Program-made: the position numbers and the translations under genes
Source: Eleginops maclovinus
Lineage: Eukaryota > Chordata > Actinopteri > Perciformes > Eleginopidae
Reading direction: 5' to 3'
DNA: 64,000 bases
Assembly: GCF_036324505.1 (NCBI RefSeq)
Contig: NC_086368.1
Span: forward strand, 20,190,878 to 20,254,877
Notes under the pieces: generated by a model
The model's input: only the letters and a program-made list of their open reading frames with translations
Database searches by the model: none
What the model was told of the DNA's origin: nothing
Part shown: positions 49,980-63,991 of the stretch, piece after piece
Layout of the letters: each line of letters starts with the position of its first letter
How positions within the stretch are numbered: the first letter of the stretch is position 1

Positions 49980-52694
49980 TCCAGGAGTAGATAGCTAGCT
50001 TTGGTTCCTACACATGTTAAAGGCAGCTTGAGGAACAGAAAAGAAATAATATGTATTTCTTTTTTCTAAATGACCCTCTAATCATTGCTTTTCTCTTAGC
50101 ATGTTAGCTTGACCTCTTTGATCTCACACAGGTCTTGAAATATATCAGCCTGCAAAGAAAACAAATATTCTGATAAAATTATCACAACTGCTTCACATAA
50201 TACAACCAACAACAAAAAAAACTCTGCTTCCTTTTAAGGGGTCATTCTACTCAAATCCACAGGACATATTATGTAACAAATACCTGTGAAACTACCCTCC
50301 ACAGTAAATAAATGCTTTATTTTATGTTATAATACCTAACAAAAGTAATGCAGCAAGCTATGACTACACATAAATCACAAACTAAAAATGTAGTGAAATA
50401 CCTGAGTATTAAATAAGGTCATCTCATTTTCACTATGACCACTGCCAGACTACTTATTATATAAACGCTCGACTCCTGCAGTCTCTAACCAGTATAATGA
50501 GGGAAAACTAATCAAGGCAACTGCTGTTAATAATGAAGGATGGCTGAATGTTCCGAACAAATTTCCTCTTAGCATCCTGTTGAGTCACACTGTGTAGGTA
50601 AAGCTATTGTACAATGTTTAACCTATAGAATAATACTTCACCAGATGTACATGTTTTCCTGACACACATTTACATTTCATTTGGTAGAAATTTGATACAC
50701 CTAAACATCTATAAACATGTCATTTATAACAGGCCAAATATTACATTAACTAGTAAAGACTCTTTATGAGTTCCATCATAAATTGTGTCATCTCACTTTT
50801 AACAGTTAACTCAATGACGATTTGTCATTTCAATAGCTAAGACCATAAGCTATTATAGAGATATTTCACTTATTTTTTATAGCCTACAAATCGAACAACC
50901 TGCACTCCTACAAACACATAATCCTTTGCTGAATTTATCAAATCATTACAGTATAATAGTTAATCAATCTTATCTTAATGTGAACCTCCTTACATTACAT
51001 GATAAACTCCTGCTCAAATAGAAACATTTGCAGGCAGCCTGTGTGAGTCATGCAAGGCCTTCAGAGAGGTCAGCATGTGTTGTGATACAAAGAGTGGCCA
51101 CCAGGAGGAGTAAACAAACCGGACAACACAAGCAGCATCTCATAAACACAAACCCAGCAACAAACAGCACTGTGGTCCACTGACAGGGTCCAACCAACAG
51201 GGTGGGCCAGAGAGTGCAGAACCAACCTGTAGAGTTTGGGATGGAGGGAATGAGATGAATGCAGGTGGTTGAAAAGGACAGTCACTGAATATCAGTTTTT
51301 GTGATGGAAACTGGCTGGATGCTATTTGGAAAGTTGAGACTTTGTTTAATCTTGTGCTTTTAGTGAACTTCTCTGTTAGTCAACTGGGAGGAAACTCACT
51401 CTTGACGCTTAAATCCCTGTGACATTTGGTTTTGGGAGAGACCCCATCTTAAGCTTATTACAGTGACACATGCACACGCATACAGAAACACACTCACTGG
51501 CATGCACACATCATGAATACTAAGCAGAAACTCAGAACTATATTCTTGTGCAAGGTGAGCCAGGGTGCAGAGCAACACACAAAGAGGTTATTTTTGGCGG
51601 GGCGCAGTAGTGTTTGGCTCTGAGCGCTAAATATATTTCTTAATGCTCATCTGGACCAAGTGAGCAATAGGTGTGTGCACAGGAGTGTGTGTATTGTGCA
51701 GACCTGGATATGTATACATGTTTATGCATGTACTTGCTTACTGTGTACATGTGTGTCTCTGTGTCTCTGTGTGTCTGATTTGGTATATGGATGGTTGCTT
51801 GTCCCAGAAGCATAGTGAGCACTGAGGTCCAGGCAGACCCTGTGAGTCACAAAATAAATGTACTGAACGCCATGCTCACATCTCTCTCACTGTCATCCTC
51901 ACTCACCCGTCTTCCCCTCCTGTCTGTGGCTGAAGGAGTGGGCAGTCCTCCAGTGTGTTGACTTAATACTCAAAACAACATAACATACTATGGATCTGCT
52001 GCTGCATGCATCCACATGGATCTGATTATTCAGTCTAATGCAGGGGTTATCAAAAGTTATTTAAACAGGGAACCAGTACAGCGGAGAATATTTTAAAAGG
52101 CCTCAAATATCAGGAAATTATAAGTATGCTTACAGTCCGAATAAAAACAAACATTCAAACTTACCAGTCTTGAGCTGACTTTCGGTAATTGCTTCAACTT
52201 AAAAAAAAGAGCTTAACAAATATCTTATTGTTTTGTGTCACAACAATATCAGAGTTTCTAGTGGCCCAAAGCTAATATGAGCAGGGGTAATTGACCGTAG
52301 GCTATGTTTCTTTTTCTGGCCCAAATGTATAAATAATTTTTAAGACATTATTATGAGGTACTACGATATTTATTTATTTTTTCATTATGTTTTTATTGCA
52401 TTTTTTTGACATACTATACTTTGACTTCTTTATGGCATGTTTATGGCATGCTATAATATAATGTTACTCGGCTATTCTACACCTGATTTTACTTTTCTAT
52501 CAAATACAATGATATGGACTTTTTTATTGATACTATTACTTTATTTATTACTTTTTTATGATATACTAAACCAGGATTTTTTAATGTCTTTTTTATGGCA
52601 ATAACTAAAGCCTCCAATTAGTGAATGTCTCTCAGGTAGCTTTCTCTTCCCAGGATCCTCCTCAGAGAGTTCAAATGGGAAAGTGGATGAAACT

Positions 52695-52866
<172 letters not shown>

Positions 52867-53739
52867 AGGGCCCCAGCTCCAGAACAAAAGCATCTTTGTG
52901 AGTGATTGGAACCACATTTTCACCCTCGTCACTCTCTCTTTCTCTACCTCTCTCTCTTGCTCAATCTCCCACTAACACCAGACTGTTCGAAACCACTGAA
53001 ACAATCAACGTCAAAAGTTTAGAATAATACTCAGATGGTTTCAGCAGATACTCTGTGTGTGTGTGGCTCCAGTTTCATTCCCCTGTGAAAACACACCTAC
53101 ACACACACTGTACTCTCTCCCAATCCCTATGTTTCCTCTGTCTGCCCCTCCAAGCCTGTCCGCTGATAGGGCCTGGATGTGGCATCTAATGCATTCTGCT
53201 CAGAAGTCCAGGAGCAGTGTGGCTCACGGCTGAGGTGGAGAAGCAACCTGCTCTTTCTCTGCTGTATCTCAGCTAACAGGAAAGCCTCTAAAGCCTAGGA
53301 GGCCTCAGCCAAACACAACACAGGTCTGCCTGCTGTGAGAAAGTTAGAAACTCTTCCACTGGTAAAGCAGGACTTCAAAGCCCTTGTGAGTAACCCATGG
53401 TGCAGTATGTTGCAGAACATATGACTTTCCTTTGTGCATTAGTACTTACATTTGGCCTTCCAGCCAGAGTTGTAAAAAAAAATTGTAAAAGAAATTAAAC
53501 TAAGAGTAAAATACACAAGCAAGTATTCTAAAAAAGTGTTTTATTATAATACAGGGTGGTGGACTTTGAACAATATTTGCAACTATTTTAGGGAGGTAAA
53601 TATTGGAAGGTGTGTAGGCCTTCGTTTATTCATAATTGTTTAAAGTAAAATGTAGATATTAAAGAAGATACACATAACAGCTTGCTTGCCAATATATAGT
53701 TACAAACATTACTTTCCACTGTGATGTCCTGTAGATGAA

Positions 53740-54073
53740 TAGGTTAGTTCAGGAGCTAACTTAGCTAAGCATAAAGAAACAGTCAAAAGGTAACAAAATA
53801 CAACAACCATAAAAAAGGACTGTTACTTGGCAAATCATTCTGGCTTAAATATAGCCTGGTAACCATAAAACATTGAATTGTAATGTTTACATAGTTTTTG
53901 TAAGCGTTAAGCAAATTTCAAAACCCATTTTATTTTATATAAGCTTGAGGTGTGCTTGCAGGTGGATTTTGTTATCCTCATGGACATGAACTGTACTAAC
54001 ATGCGAGTGGTAATGATCTCCTCATTTAACTCTGAAAAAAATACATCTTAAATATGAGACTATTCCTTTAAAG
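53740..54073. mobile_element. Degraded interspersed repeat, percomorph type
   Basis: The phrases GCTAACTTAGCTAAGCATAAAGA, ACATGCGAGTGGTAATGATCT, CTCATTTAACTCTG and GACTATTCCTTTAA occur in the order seen in a very common percomorph repeat. The left edge is unclear. The right edge is near CCTTTAAAGG at 54064-54073. There is no coding capacity. Confidence 0.5.
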
Positions 54074-56939
54074 GAATATAACATTTCAGGATCAGGGACA
54101 AGATATTTATGTCCATCTGGATGCAATACAAATATTATTGTGTATGTGCCTGTGTGCTGTTCCTGATTCATTAACTGAAGCTGATTTGATGGTGAGGAAT
54201 GTGGAGGGACACTGCCATATTAATATGCCTGGTGCTATAGACCCTGAACGGTCCAACGAGTCCTCGTTCACCTCCACAGGAAGCTGCCAATTACTGTAGA
54301 ACAAGAACAAAGGCAACCTGCTAAACTACTCTTTGAAAAATTAGTTTAAAAAATCATTAATACATGTTGATTAAATCATTTCTGAGTACCTGTTAATGAC
54401 TAGTGTTTAAGTTATTATGTAAATACCAAGCAACAGAAATGGAAGCTATCTGACAGCATCACTGTGGTCGCGTTGAAAGGTTAAGGCATGTGAGTCACGA
54501 ACGAAAGAAGCTTTTCAGGAAGCTGATGACAAGAAAATGTCTCTGTTCTCATTGTTCAGTGCTGGAATAGGTGGGGGGATTGAATCTTGTACACACAGAC
54601 AAGGCTTTAATATAGCCACAATGTAATGTCAACAGTCTTCAGGGTCTTTGAAGCTTGTATTTGGTTTATTTAAGTAGGATCTCTGCTTTTATTACTCCAT
54701 AATTGTACGGTATCATTTTTAGCTGATGTGATGATATCACATAAAAGACAAGAATTTGCTTCATTAACACATTGTGATCCTGTGAATAAGTTGACATTTG
54801 GGGGAATTTAATGTGATACAATTTGGATGCTATTGTCCTATCCTGTTAAGTTATGCATGTGAAACAGCAGGGAGGGCAACTATTTGAAATGTGTTGATAT
54901 GAATTAACTCAAACAGACTTCCTGTCGGTGGCAGACTTTGTTTAAATCATCCATTGGTGTTACTGTGGCAGCCTCTTAATTATCCATCTTAATTTAATAT
55001 CTATAAGGAATATGTGTTATGAAAATGTTTGGATCTTAAAGTAAGTTTTGTCAGATCAGCAGTACCCAGCTGTACAGTAGCAGTGAAAAAGCAGTCCTGC
55101 TGGGACACTTCCACACACACTCTGACCTTCATGCCCAGACAGACGCCAAGCCCACACTGAATCCCACAAATAGTTCAGTGTCAAAGCCTGGCTGCCTCAA
55201 ATGAGTAAGTGTACACACAAATAGAACAGGAGGTTATCATGTTGTTAGTTAAATGAAGCCTGTCTCAGAAAAAGCCTCAGAACATTTGCTGCTGTGAATT
55301 ACCTTTCGACCCTGCCACACCTCCAAGCATCAATCACAATAAACGCCCTAATCAGCAACAACCCCGGATGTCAACATGACACACTTAGACAGAGCCTGTC
55401 TGTCATGGGCTGTAAACCTCTGTATCATCTGCGACACAAGAAATACAACCAATATTCCTACTACCTTAATGTAGGTTATATTAAAAGGTGAAGAATATTC
55501 TCAACTTTAAAAAGGTTGGACGTGCTTTTTTTTGCAGATGCTACGAGGTTGATGTTTGAGCTTAGTATTCAATAACAGCTTAATTGAATGTGTCTTACTG
55601 ATTACATGTCACATGGAATGTGTGTTTTTTTTCTATCAAGTGATTCTGTGCTGTTGTTTTATTGCTCATGTTATATGTTACTCTATATTTATATATGTAG
55701 AGTAACTCTGGACCTTTGTGTGTTGATAAATATGTAATTAACAAATGTGTGGTTAAGACCACAAAAACAAATGAAGATAAGTAGTGGATCTGTCTGTTGG
55801 AAAGTTTTTGCCAAAATAGAAAACAAAAATCTGAAACTGGTAGTAATTTCAAAATCTGTGTTTTTACTTCATAAATATTGGTATAAAGGTATGTGCATAT
55901 TTGAAAAAATTCAAGAAAATCACATTGTAATTTAAAAAATCTTAAACTGACTCATGAAATTAGTCAGCTTGTCCAGCCCTTAATCACATGTTGATAGTTT
56001 TGACAAACAATGAAGTTATCAGTGAGTTTTGCAAGGCAAATTATGTTTTAATATCTATGGATTAACATTAAATTACTATAGTTTTTAAGCTTAAAATAAA
56101 ATAAGAGCTGTCAACAGCAAAAAGGGTTTAAGGTGGGGATGTGCTTTGGAGGATTAATTGTAATTGCTTTTGAGTGCACACTTACTATCATGAGGATGAA
56201 TCATGAGAAACGACCTTGTTTGGTCTTGTACTGGGACATCTTAAGAGGTCATGTGCTTCATAATCAAAATAAAAAATTCCCACAGTGAGTCATAACAGCA
56301 TGTAAACTGTGACCTGAAGAACAAATGTCTAGTACGACTCCTGTGGGAGTATGTGAACTTCGCATAAAATGTCCCATGATTAAAATAATTAGACATTGTT
56401 CTAAATTATTCTACAGAAATCGAAAGTTGTTTCTTAAAAATTACCATTTAAGTTTTCAGAGTTTCTTCAAGGTGAAAAGAATCAGCATTGGCTGACTCAA
56501 ATAGAATTTAACATCAATTGAAACTCCTTCAGAATTATAATTAAGAACTGAAAGGTGTAAAAATATAGCCGTAATAATTCCACCGAATGTTACAGAATAT
56601 CATATTATGTTAAAGCATAATGTGGTAAAAGAGATTAACATGGCATTAAAATAACTAAAATAGTGACCATAACTGAGGAATACAGATATGCTGGTTCAAG
56701 TTATTTTGAATGAGTAAAAGTGTTAAAACTTGTACTTAAAAAGTTATATTCACAAAGTGTTACTCTGTTATTAATGACAAAACATATGGTCTCTGGCCTC
56801 ATAATTCACGATGAAAGCTACCCTGTGTTATTGCTGTGTCTGGTTCGGGTTAAGGGGGTAATTATATGACAGTATAGTTCAGCCCAACTAGTTTGTAGCC
56901 TGGAGGAAGCACAATCACTGCTGACTTTAGTTTCCTGTC

Positions 56940-57405
56940 CAATAGCTGCAGCACAGAAGTCTGAGGCAAGTTCAGTGGGAGTAAAGAAGAGGGGGAACCG
57001 AGTAGCCTACACAGGACGGAGTTTAAACTCTGGGACAGTGGTGGACTTGGACATTTTTTGCAGAAAAGCAACAGAAAGTAACTCTGCAGTGCAGACAAAG
57101 AGGACCCAGCAAACTGCCTGCAGAGACGCATACACTTTCCAACATCTGGTCTGCTGGAGGACGGGGCGAGCCGGAGAGACAAACTGTTGGAGGCGGAGAG
57201 AAAACAATCTTCGCTGGAATATGCATTGAATTTGGGAGTTTTGGGCTACCTACATGAGCCGAAAAGAGAGCTGGTGGTCGTGTGAGGTGAAAAGAGTGGA
57301 GGCAAAGAGGACGGGAAAGGTCGCAGAGGGCGAGAAGTCCACCTGGTCGGTCAGAGAATGAATTAGCCGAAAGTTTGGCTGCACTGCGTCCCAGCCAGAG
57401 AGAAG
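56940..57405 (+). promoter_or_regulatory. Putative promoter/5' UTR exon of the downstream gene
   Basis: A change from AT-rich DNA to purine-rich, CpG-containing sequence ends at donor GAGAAG|GTACGG (57405/57406). It holds three upstream open frames: ATG CAT TGA (57221-57229), a 35-codon frame (57254-57361) and ATG AAT TAG (57358-57366). The frame that would join the next exon has TAG at 57364 and no ATG after it, so translation would start in exon 2. The transcription start cannot be placed. A second donor-like AAG|GTAAAC at 57559/57560 is an alternative. Confidence 0.35.
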
Positions 57406-58843
57406 GTACGGGGTTGTTGTGCTGTGCTGTTGTTGTACATAAACAGATTTTTCTGAAGTATGAATCTAGACAGAAAAAGTATCACTACATTGCAGCTGAG
57501 CTCGGTCTGAGCGTGCAGGGACTCGTTTAGGGAAAGCAGGGCGCAGACATGCAATAAAGGTAAACAGAAAACGCCCGTTATTAGCTGGCACTAAAGGTAG
57601 TTAAGACTTTACATTTCAGCATATATTTCTTTTGTAAGGTAGGCTATACAGTTGACTTGAGCTAGACGTTTGGCAGTGTTTTCACGCGTGTGGTGAGATG
57701 TATTTCTCTTCTCCCGAAACTTCTACACGTTTTTACTTTTTGTATAAAACTGAGCCCAATATAGTTTTAAATGGTAAAATGTTACATAAACTTGGTAAAC
57801 CTTGCTTATCAAAGAATTTCACAAAAACGTATTTAATAGGTTGTCAAAACTTTTCTGGCCAGCGAGTTCCGAGCAGAACCACGGGAGCGCGCAAACAGCT
57901 GTCCAGCTGGGCTGCTCTGGCAGGGCTGGCGCGCGCCAAACACACGTTGGCACGTGACACACTCAATTTGGCCCATGTTAATGATGAGCTTGAGAATGTT
58001 GCCCGGGGCTCCGTGCTGACTGTCTGCTGGACTCCTCTCGAAAAATCAGATAAAACACAGGTGAACCGATAACAGGTAATGTGGCAGGTATGAAGTTAGG
58101 AATGCTTCATTTAGGCTAGATGTTGCCTAGCAACCGTTAAGTTTGAAATAATGCTGCAATCTGGGGTCAAAAATAATAGTCAATCTATTAAAGCCTTTAA
58201 AAGCACTATAAAAGTTGAACCTGTATCTGTCTGTTTTGTCTAAGATCAAATCTAAATGTTCAATATAAGCCTACCTTTTCATTTATGACATAAAATAGTA
58301 AAAGAAAATGCCAAAGAACTTGCAGAGAAGAAGTTTTTTACAAAAAGAACACTATTGAGTCTGTTTCTTGCTTCTTCAGTTGTCTGTGTTTGAATCATTT
58401 TGTGTGTGTTCTTTTCACGTAATTATCATTTAACTTTGCATAAGACTTGAGTTCCCTTTGTGTGTTTATCTCTTGTTGTTGTAGGCTAAACAAACTACAC
58501 ATATTGTTTGTGTTTGTGTTTCCACAACACAAGTTTAAAGAGTTTAAACTCTATTTATTAATGAAGGCTATTATTATGCACATCCATTGTGTTGCCACTG
58601 TTTCATGAAAGCAGCACGCCAGCGCCTTCGTTGAGTAGTTTTATAGCTGTAAGGTATTCATGCTGGTTCAAGTTGTGCCTGATTACACCTTCTTCTCGCT
58701 AAAGCATTGCCACAAGCAACAAATAACAAATGGAGCATCAAGACTTTAGTTTTTTTATTTAAAAAGACAAACAAAATTATGTCATGTGACGCATGCTATC
58801 AACTCTGTAATTATACGTTTGGCTCTCCTCCCGTCTGATTCAG
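57406..58843 (+). other. Putative first intron of the downstream gene
   Basis: 1.4 kb with no arrays. An open frame at 57698-58072 has no signature and is probably chance. It ends in CTCTCCTCCCGTCTGATTCAG. Confidence 0.4.
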
Positions 58844-59042
58844 GCTCACTCCTTGGCCCCTCCACCTCCTCCCATAAGAGCCAGGCCTACGCCCATGGAT
58901 GAGGAGAGGAAGGCCCCTGCCATCTCCCCAGAGCCACCAGATGAGGGGGACCCCACTCCAGCTCCACAGCACAGTTCACACGAGACCTCGACAACAGAGA
59001 TAGCAAACAGCTCCCCGAACCCAAAGCCCTGTCCTAGTCCAG
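58844..59042 (+). CDS. First coding exon of downstream gene, possibly MyoD family inhibitor
   Basis: The acceptor TCTGATTCAG|GCT and donor CCAG|GTAAGG bound an exon whose ATG at 58895 starts MDEERKAPAISPEPPDEGDP, TPAPQHSSHETSTTEIANSS, PNPKPCPSP plus one base (phase 1). The context gcccATGg has G at +4 but not a purine at -3. The 17 codons upstream to the exon edge are also open, but no earlier ATG is available from the putative leader. The protein is Pro/Ser/Thr/Glu-rich and probably disordered. MDFI follows FOXP4 in human and has a disordered N-terminus, so mdfi is the likeliest identity. The Cys-rich C-terminal domain that would prove it is outside the window. Confidence 0.5.
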
Positions 59043-60337
59043 GTAAGGAAAAGGTTACAAAAACAGAAAAGACCTGTACACAATCTTAGAAGTTATGTGA
59101 TACGTCTAAACAAGTCTTTGATAAGGCCAATGTTTGTACTACCAAACAAAAACACTATGATATTAGAAATCCTTTATGTTTTTCTCTGTGGCTGCCTCAA
59201 AACAAAGTGAGAAGGCGAGTTCATTAACAGAGATTGAGCCATTCAGTAAGCAAAAGAGGAACTGGATTTGTGCTTTTTTATACATTTTAACCTTATTATG
59301 TTAAATGGATTGGCTCGTGTGTGAATATGTCTTGATGCAACACTTTTTCCTTTCTTTGGAAACTGTATTTGACCTCCTTACCCGAAAACAGAACAATTTA
59401 TTCACCTTTGTGAAAGTAAGGTTGATGATAGTTTTCCAGACTGGAACAGCCTTGAGTCATTGTTATGCTTAACATTTTACAGATTGGTAATTACTAATCA
59501 CTAATGGTTGACTTAAATGATTCCAACTATATCCCCCCCAAAAATCATTGTGTGTTTTTGGTGGATGTCATGGTGATTCATTAGGTCAGAGGCCTTCTCA
59601 CTGACGGATAAAAACAGTTGTGTACGGAGCTGATAGGTCAGTGTGGGGGGTGTGCCGCTTCGGATGATCTGAGGGGTCAGGACCAATTAAGCGCTGTGGA
59701 ACGCTTAAAGTCTGCAATGGGACTCCTGGGAATTTGAGAATGAACCCATGACCCTTCGCCTTTGTGTGATTGGTCATGGTTAGGGTTGACTGACACTCGG
59801 GCGGGAACAAGGGAACAGCATTGTGCCTGAATGACTCATCCAGGATAAGCCAAAATGATTCAAGTTTCCTAAAACATTTTGAGAAAACGACAGCACATAC
59901 TGTAGTTCAAAATGAAGGTCGTAGTTAGGGTAGGTATGGTAAACAGTAAGGGAAGTGTGCAGAGAATTTATGTGGCATATTGCCATGGGAACCAACCACC
60001 AAAACCTGTAAAGGGTGATGGGGATTTTTTAGTTCTGTTTTTTTAAAGACAAGTCTTAACCCAATCTATTATGATTACTGTATTGAATGTGCATACAAGT
60101 AGAATCAACACACGCACATTTCTGTGCCACATTACGGTGCACCATGATGAGTGTAAATACAGCATCACATTTAATGATAATACGAAGAGTTTTAGAGTTA
60201 TTAACTGTAGGTCTGTGCCTGGACATGTTCTCGTGGCTGTGCTTACTTTACCTGTGCTTGTTCGTCAGGAAGCCAACATAAAGTATAACTGTGGCTTCTC
60301 ACACTAAAGTTGCTGCTTCTCTGGCTGACAGGGATCA

Positions 60338-60339
<2 letters not shown>

Positions 60340-60424
<85 letters not shown>
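60340..60424 (+). repeat. (TG)n microsatellite
   Basis: A pure tract of about 85 bases. Confidence 0.97.
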
Positions 60425-60426
<2 letters not shown>

Positions 60427-60960
60427 GCTGAGCATAGGTAGGTGAGCCAGGATGGGGGGTGGAGAAGATTGGTCAGGCCACCACTGAGGGCAACAAGGCC
60501 CTGCTTTCAGCACTGTGCGACACCCCCACCCATCAGAGAGCAGCGCTTTGAAACAACACAACAGGCACATGTTTAGATCCAACTGAGGCTAGAATTGAAC
60601 CTGTGCCAATTTTGCCCGTAATTAGAAATTGATAACAAGATGGCACTATTTATTCCTATTGAAGATGCTTAGCTTGTGAAGATGCTAAACACATTTTTTT
60701 TTTCCTGGGTTACTTTAAAATTGAACAGCCCAATTTGAGTTATGTTGGTTTCTAGCCTGATAATGAGACCGTATTGCCATTTCATTACACACATTTTGAC
60801 TGTTGTCACTTTAATGCTGAGAGGAAGGCGTTATTGTGCCCTAAACAATCAGTAGAGACTTACTTATCAATCAGACCAACACCATTTTTCTTTGACATGA
60901 AAAGGAGGTATAAAGCCTAATGTTTCACACTTTGATCAAAGACTGACGCCGATATAGGAG

Positions 60961-60987
60961 TTGTCATTCCTATAATAGGAATGACAA
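60961..60987. repeat. Perfect 27-base palindrome
   Basis: TTGTCATTCCTAT and its exact reverse complement are separated by a single A, giving a 13-base-pair stem with a one-base centre in AT-rich DNA. Confidence 0.9.
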
Positions 60988-62694
60988 ATATTTGGACATC
61001 TGTGTAAAGGTTCTGCCTTTCGCCCTTTTCCTGCTGCTACCTGCCTTTAATTCAATTCCTAATATGTTCTGATTGGTCCCCTTTCTCCAATTTGCTGAAC
61101 CACGCCTAAATATCTGAGATATAGGTGGTGTTAGTTTGCATAGGCATGTACGAGACTACACCATAATGATGCCCTGCTGAAAAGGACACTTTTTTAGGCT
61201 TTGAGAATGTTTTATAGACAACTTTTATCTTTTCAAGTACACAAAGAATTTTTCCTGCATGACGCTTAAACGTCCTTTCTAACTTTAACAATTGCTTCTT
61301 TTATAATGCTTGTGTATAGGAAAAATGCTGTGCCACAGTAGATTTTGAGGCCATACTCTAATTTAGATATGACAATGGCAGCATCAGCACGGTATCTGGC
61401 CAATCACAATGCACCAAATGAGTTCAGTTTGAGTTTTAGCCCTCCTTGTCAGCCCGTATTTAAAGAGGCGTATTTTCGGCTGTTAAGAATAAAGCTCTGT
61501 TCAGTCGTTACAAGGTCATTGAACAGTGGTGTGTGTGTGATGACAGATGTGTACCTCACTATTGTAAGTGTTGCTATCACTCAGGCATGAAGATGCAATG
61601 AGGCTGTCTGTTTATATAGTAGCCTCTTACTGTACCGCCACATGCTGATTCCCTCATTCTCTTTCCCACTGGCATTTTTCTCACTCTATTTTTTCTCTTC
61701 CGTCGTCTTTTTTTGCCCACTTCTCTGCTTTTGTCTTTCTGTAACTCTCTGCATTAGGGCTGAGGAAGAATTTATTTTTCTGTTGCTATTGCATACAGTA
61801 CAAGAGGTGCTTTCTCCTCAAATCACCAGAGCTATGATTCTATGAATGGCATTATTATCAGTGTCTTGAACAATAGAACAGTTTTCTTTGGAGCATGTTG
61901 ATGTCAGCAGTTTTGAGACAGCTGTAGCTCTTTAAAGTTTAATTTCAAGGGGGCCAAACAAAATGAAGATTTTGGCTGTTGTTTAGTTAATATGTTTGAT
62001 GGAAAACTGGTCTGTACCTTTTATACTCACCTAAAAATGCTTCAGTCACTAAAGAAATAGCCACTCTTTTATTGAATTTGGACTGTGTCGTTTTTTCTGC
62101 CCAGAAATACCAACATAGTGGTTACTCTTTCTTTAAATAAACAATGTAGTATTAGCTGACCGCATCAAGAGGATTTCAGTCAGGTAGCTTGCAGTTATTT
62201 GCTCTTTAATAATAAAGCATAATTTACTGACAGCTGGTTGTTAAAATCTCTCTGTACCATTACTGAGCACATCAGACTCATTTTAACATTTAGCTCAGGA
62301 TTTTTGTATTAAGACCACCAATATTTTGGCTTTTTGAAGTACTTTATGCTCTTAGTATGTGAAGCTAATGCTAGCTCAAAGAGCAAAAGTGCAGAGCTGT
62401 CCAAAAGGATTATGGTATAATTCATATGTTCAAAAAACTTGTAGTTAACCGCCGTTGGACAGGAAGTTTGTCTTGCTTTGTTTTTAGCTGTTATCAATAA
62501 ATGTTACTTTTGAATGCGGCATTATTTATTCCTGGGATAATATGCTCAGCATTACTGCCAGTGTGCCAAACTGACGTGTTTTCACAGTTTAGGTGCTCTC
62601 TAGATCTCTTTGTTTATGCTGCTGCCCTCCTATAGTGCGTAGAATAAAAAAGCACAAAAGTACTATATGTAACAGTTTGAACTAGATGTAGTTG

Positions 62695-62695
<1 letters not shown>

Positions 62696-62742
<47 letters not shown>
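62696..62742 (+). repeat. (CT)n microsatellite
   Basis: About 23 uninterrupted CT units. Confidence 0.97.
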
Positions 62743-62745
<3 letters not shown>

Positions 62746-62968
62746 ACTCTAGCGTGCAGATGCAACTATTTGCCTACTTGTCCCTTTTTAGTCTTTGAGG
62801 TTTGTCAGGGCTTGTGTCTAATTTGGTTTCTCCCAGGGATTGAAATAAACTAGGAGCAATTTGAGGCATTTTACAGCATATTTGAACTACGAAAATGAGC
62901 GTACTTTTTTCTCTTTACCACCTCGCAAACATCTTAGAAACTGTTGCTGCTTCTTCTCTGGTGGCCTG

Positions 62969-62994
62969 CTCTCTCTCTCTCTCTCTCTCTCTCT
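62969..62994 (+). repeat. (CT)n microsatellite, short
   Basis: About 13 CT units. Confidence 0.95.
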
Positions 62995-63863
62995 GCTGTT
63001 GACAGGAAGTGTCAGCATGATTTGATAGTACTAACCATCCAGCAAACTGTCTGTCTTTTTGAGACACTTGAGCCAGAGGCCTGTTACTGTACACCTATTG
63101 CTTCAGTGACAGGTATGGCACTTAACTCTTCAAGTATGTGGTTGTTGTCTCTTACAATTTAAGTCTACAGAGATGGTATGTTGATCTTTACCAATACTGC
63201 TTTTCATGACAATATGGATGCATTAGAATAATACAAATAGGAGAACAATATAGACATATTTATAACTTTTAAAACTAAATGATGGCCTATAATCGGCTGC
63301 ATCGGCATGGTAATGAGAGAAGATAACCTTTTACTGTCCCTCAAGGGGAAGTTTTACAAGTTGCATATCTTGAAAATGAATTATCTTGCAATTCATTAAC
63401 AGATAACAAAATATACTAAGTTCTGCCTTTCTGCTACTTTCAGTATCCCGCTAACTACATCACATTGATTGTTGAATTTTAAACAATGAAGGAAAATATT
63501 TCAATCATGTTTTAATTAAACAAATTAACCATTAAAGTAAACACAAATGGCAACAACATTGCAGTCTTTCGCAATGTGTTTTTCCCACAAATTGACATCT
63601 CGATAAGACAGTAAACTACTTAAGAGGAGTTTGTGTTTATGTGTTGACCCTATTTTAGGCTCACTGTGTTAAATGCAACAGTATAGCGAAGCAGCAGTGT
63701 TTTCCCAGGAACCAGAGGAATTTCAAAGACAAAGTAACACAATTAAATTCCCCTTAAGCCTGTTCAACAGCAGACAGTTTTTGTCTTTAATGAGCTTACA
63801 CGGCTTCATTCTCTCAACAGCTATAATCTCTGATTTTGGATGTATTCCAGATCTGCACTCTGC

Positions 63864-63991
<128 letters not shown>

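Noticed and set aside
57698..58072. 124-codon frame after the putative first exon
   Set aside because: No domain, no splice support, and it lies wholly in the inferred intron.
61398..61493. CCAAT, TATTTAAAG and AATAAA in succession, resembling a solo LTR or promoter
   Set aside because: No TG...CA ends, target-site duplication or primer-binding site could be identified, and the motifs are common in AT-rich DNA.
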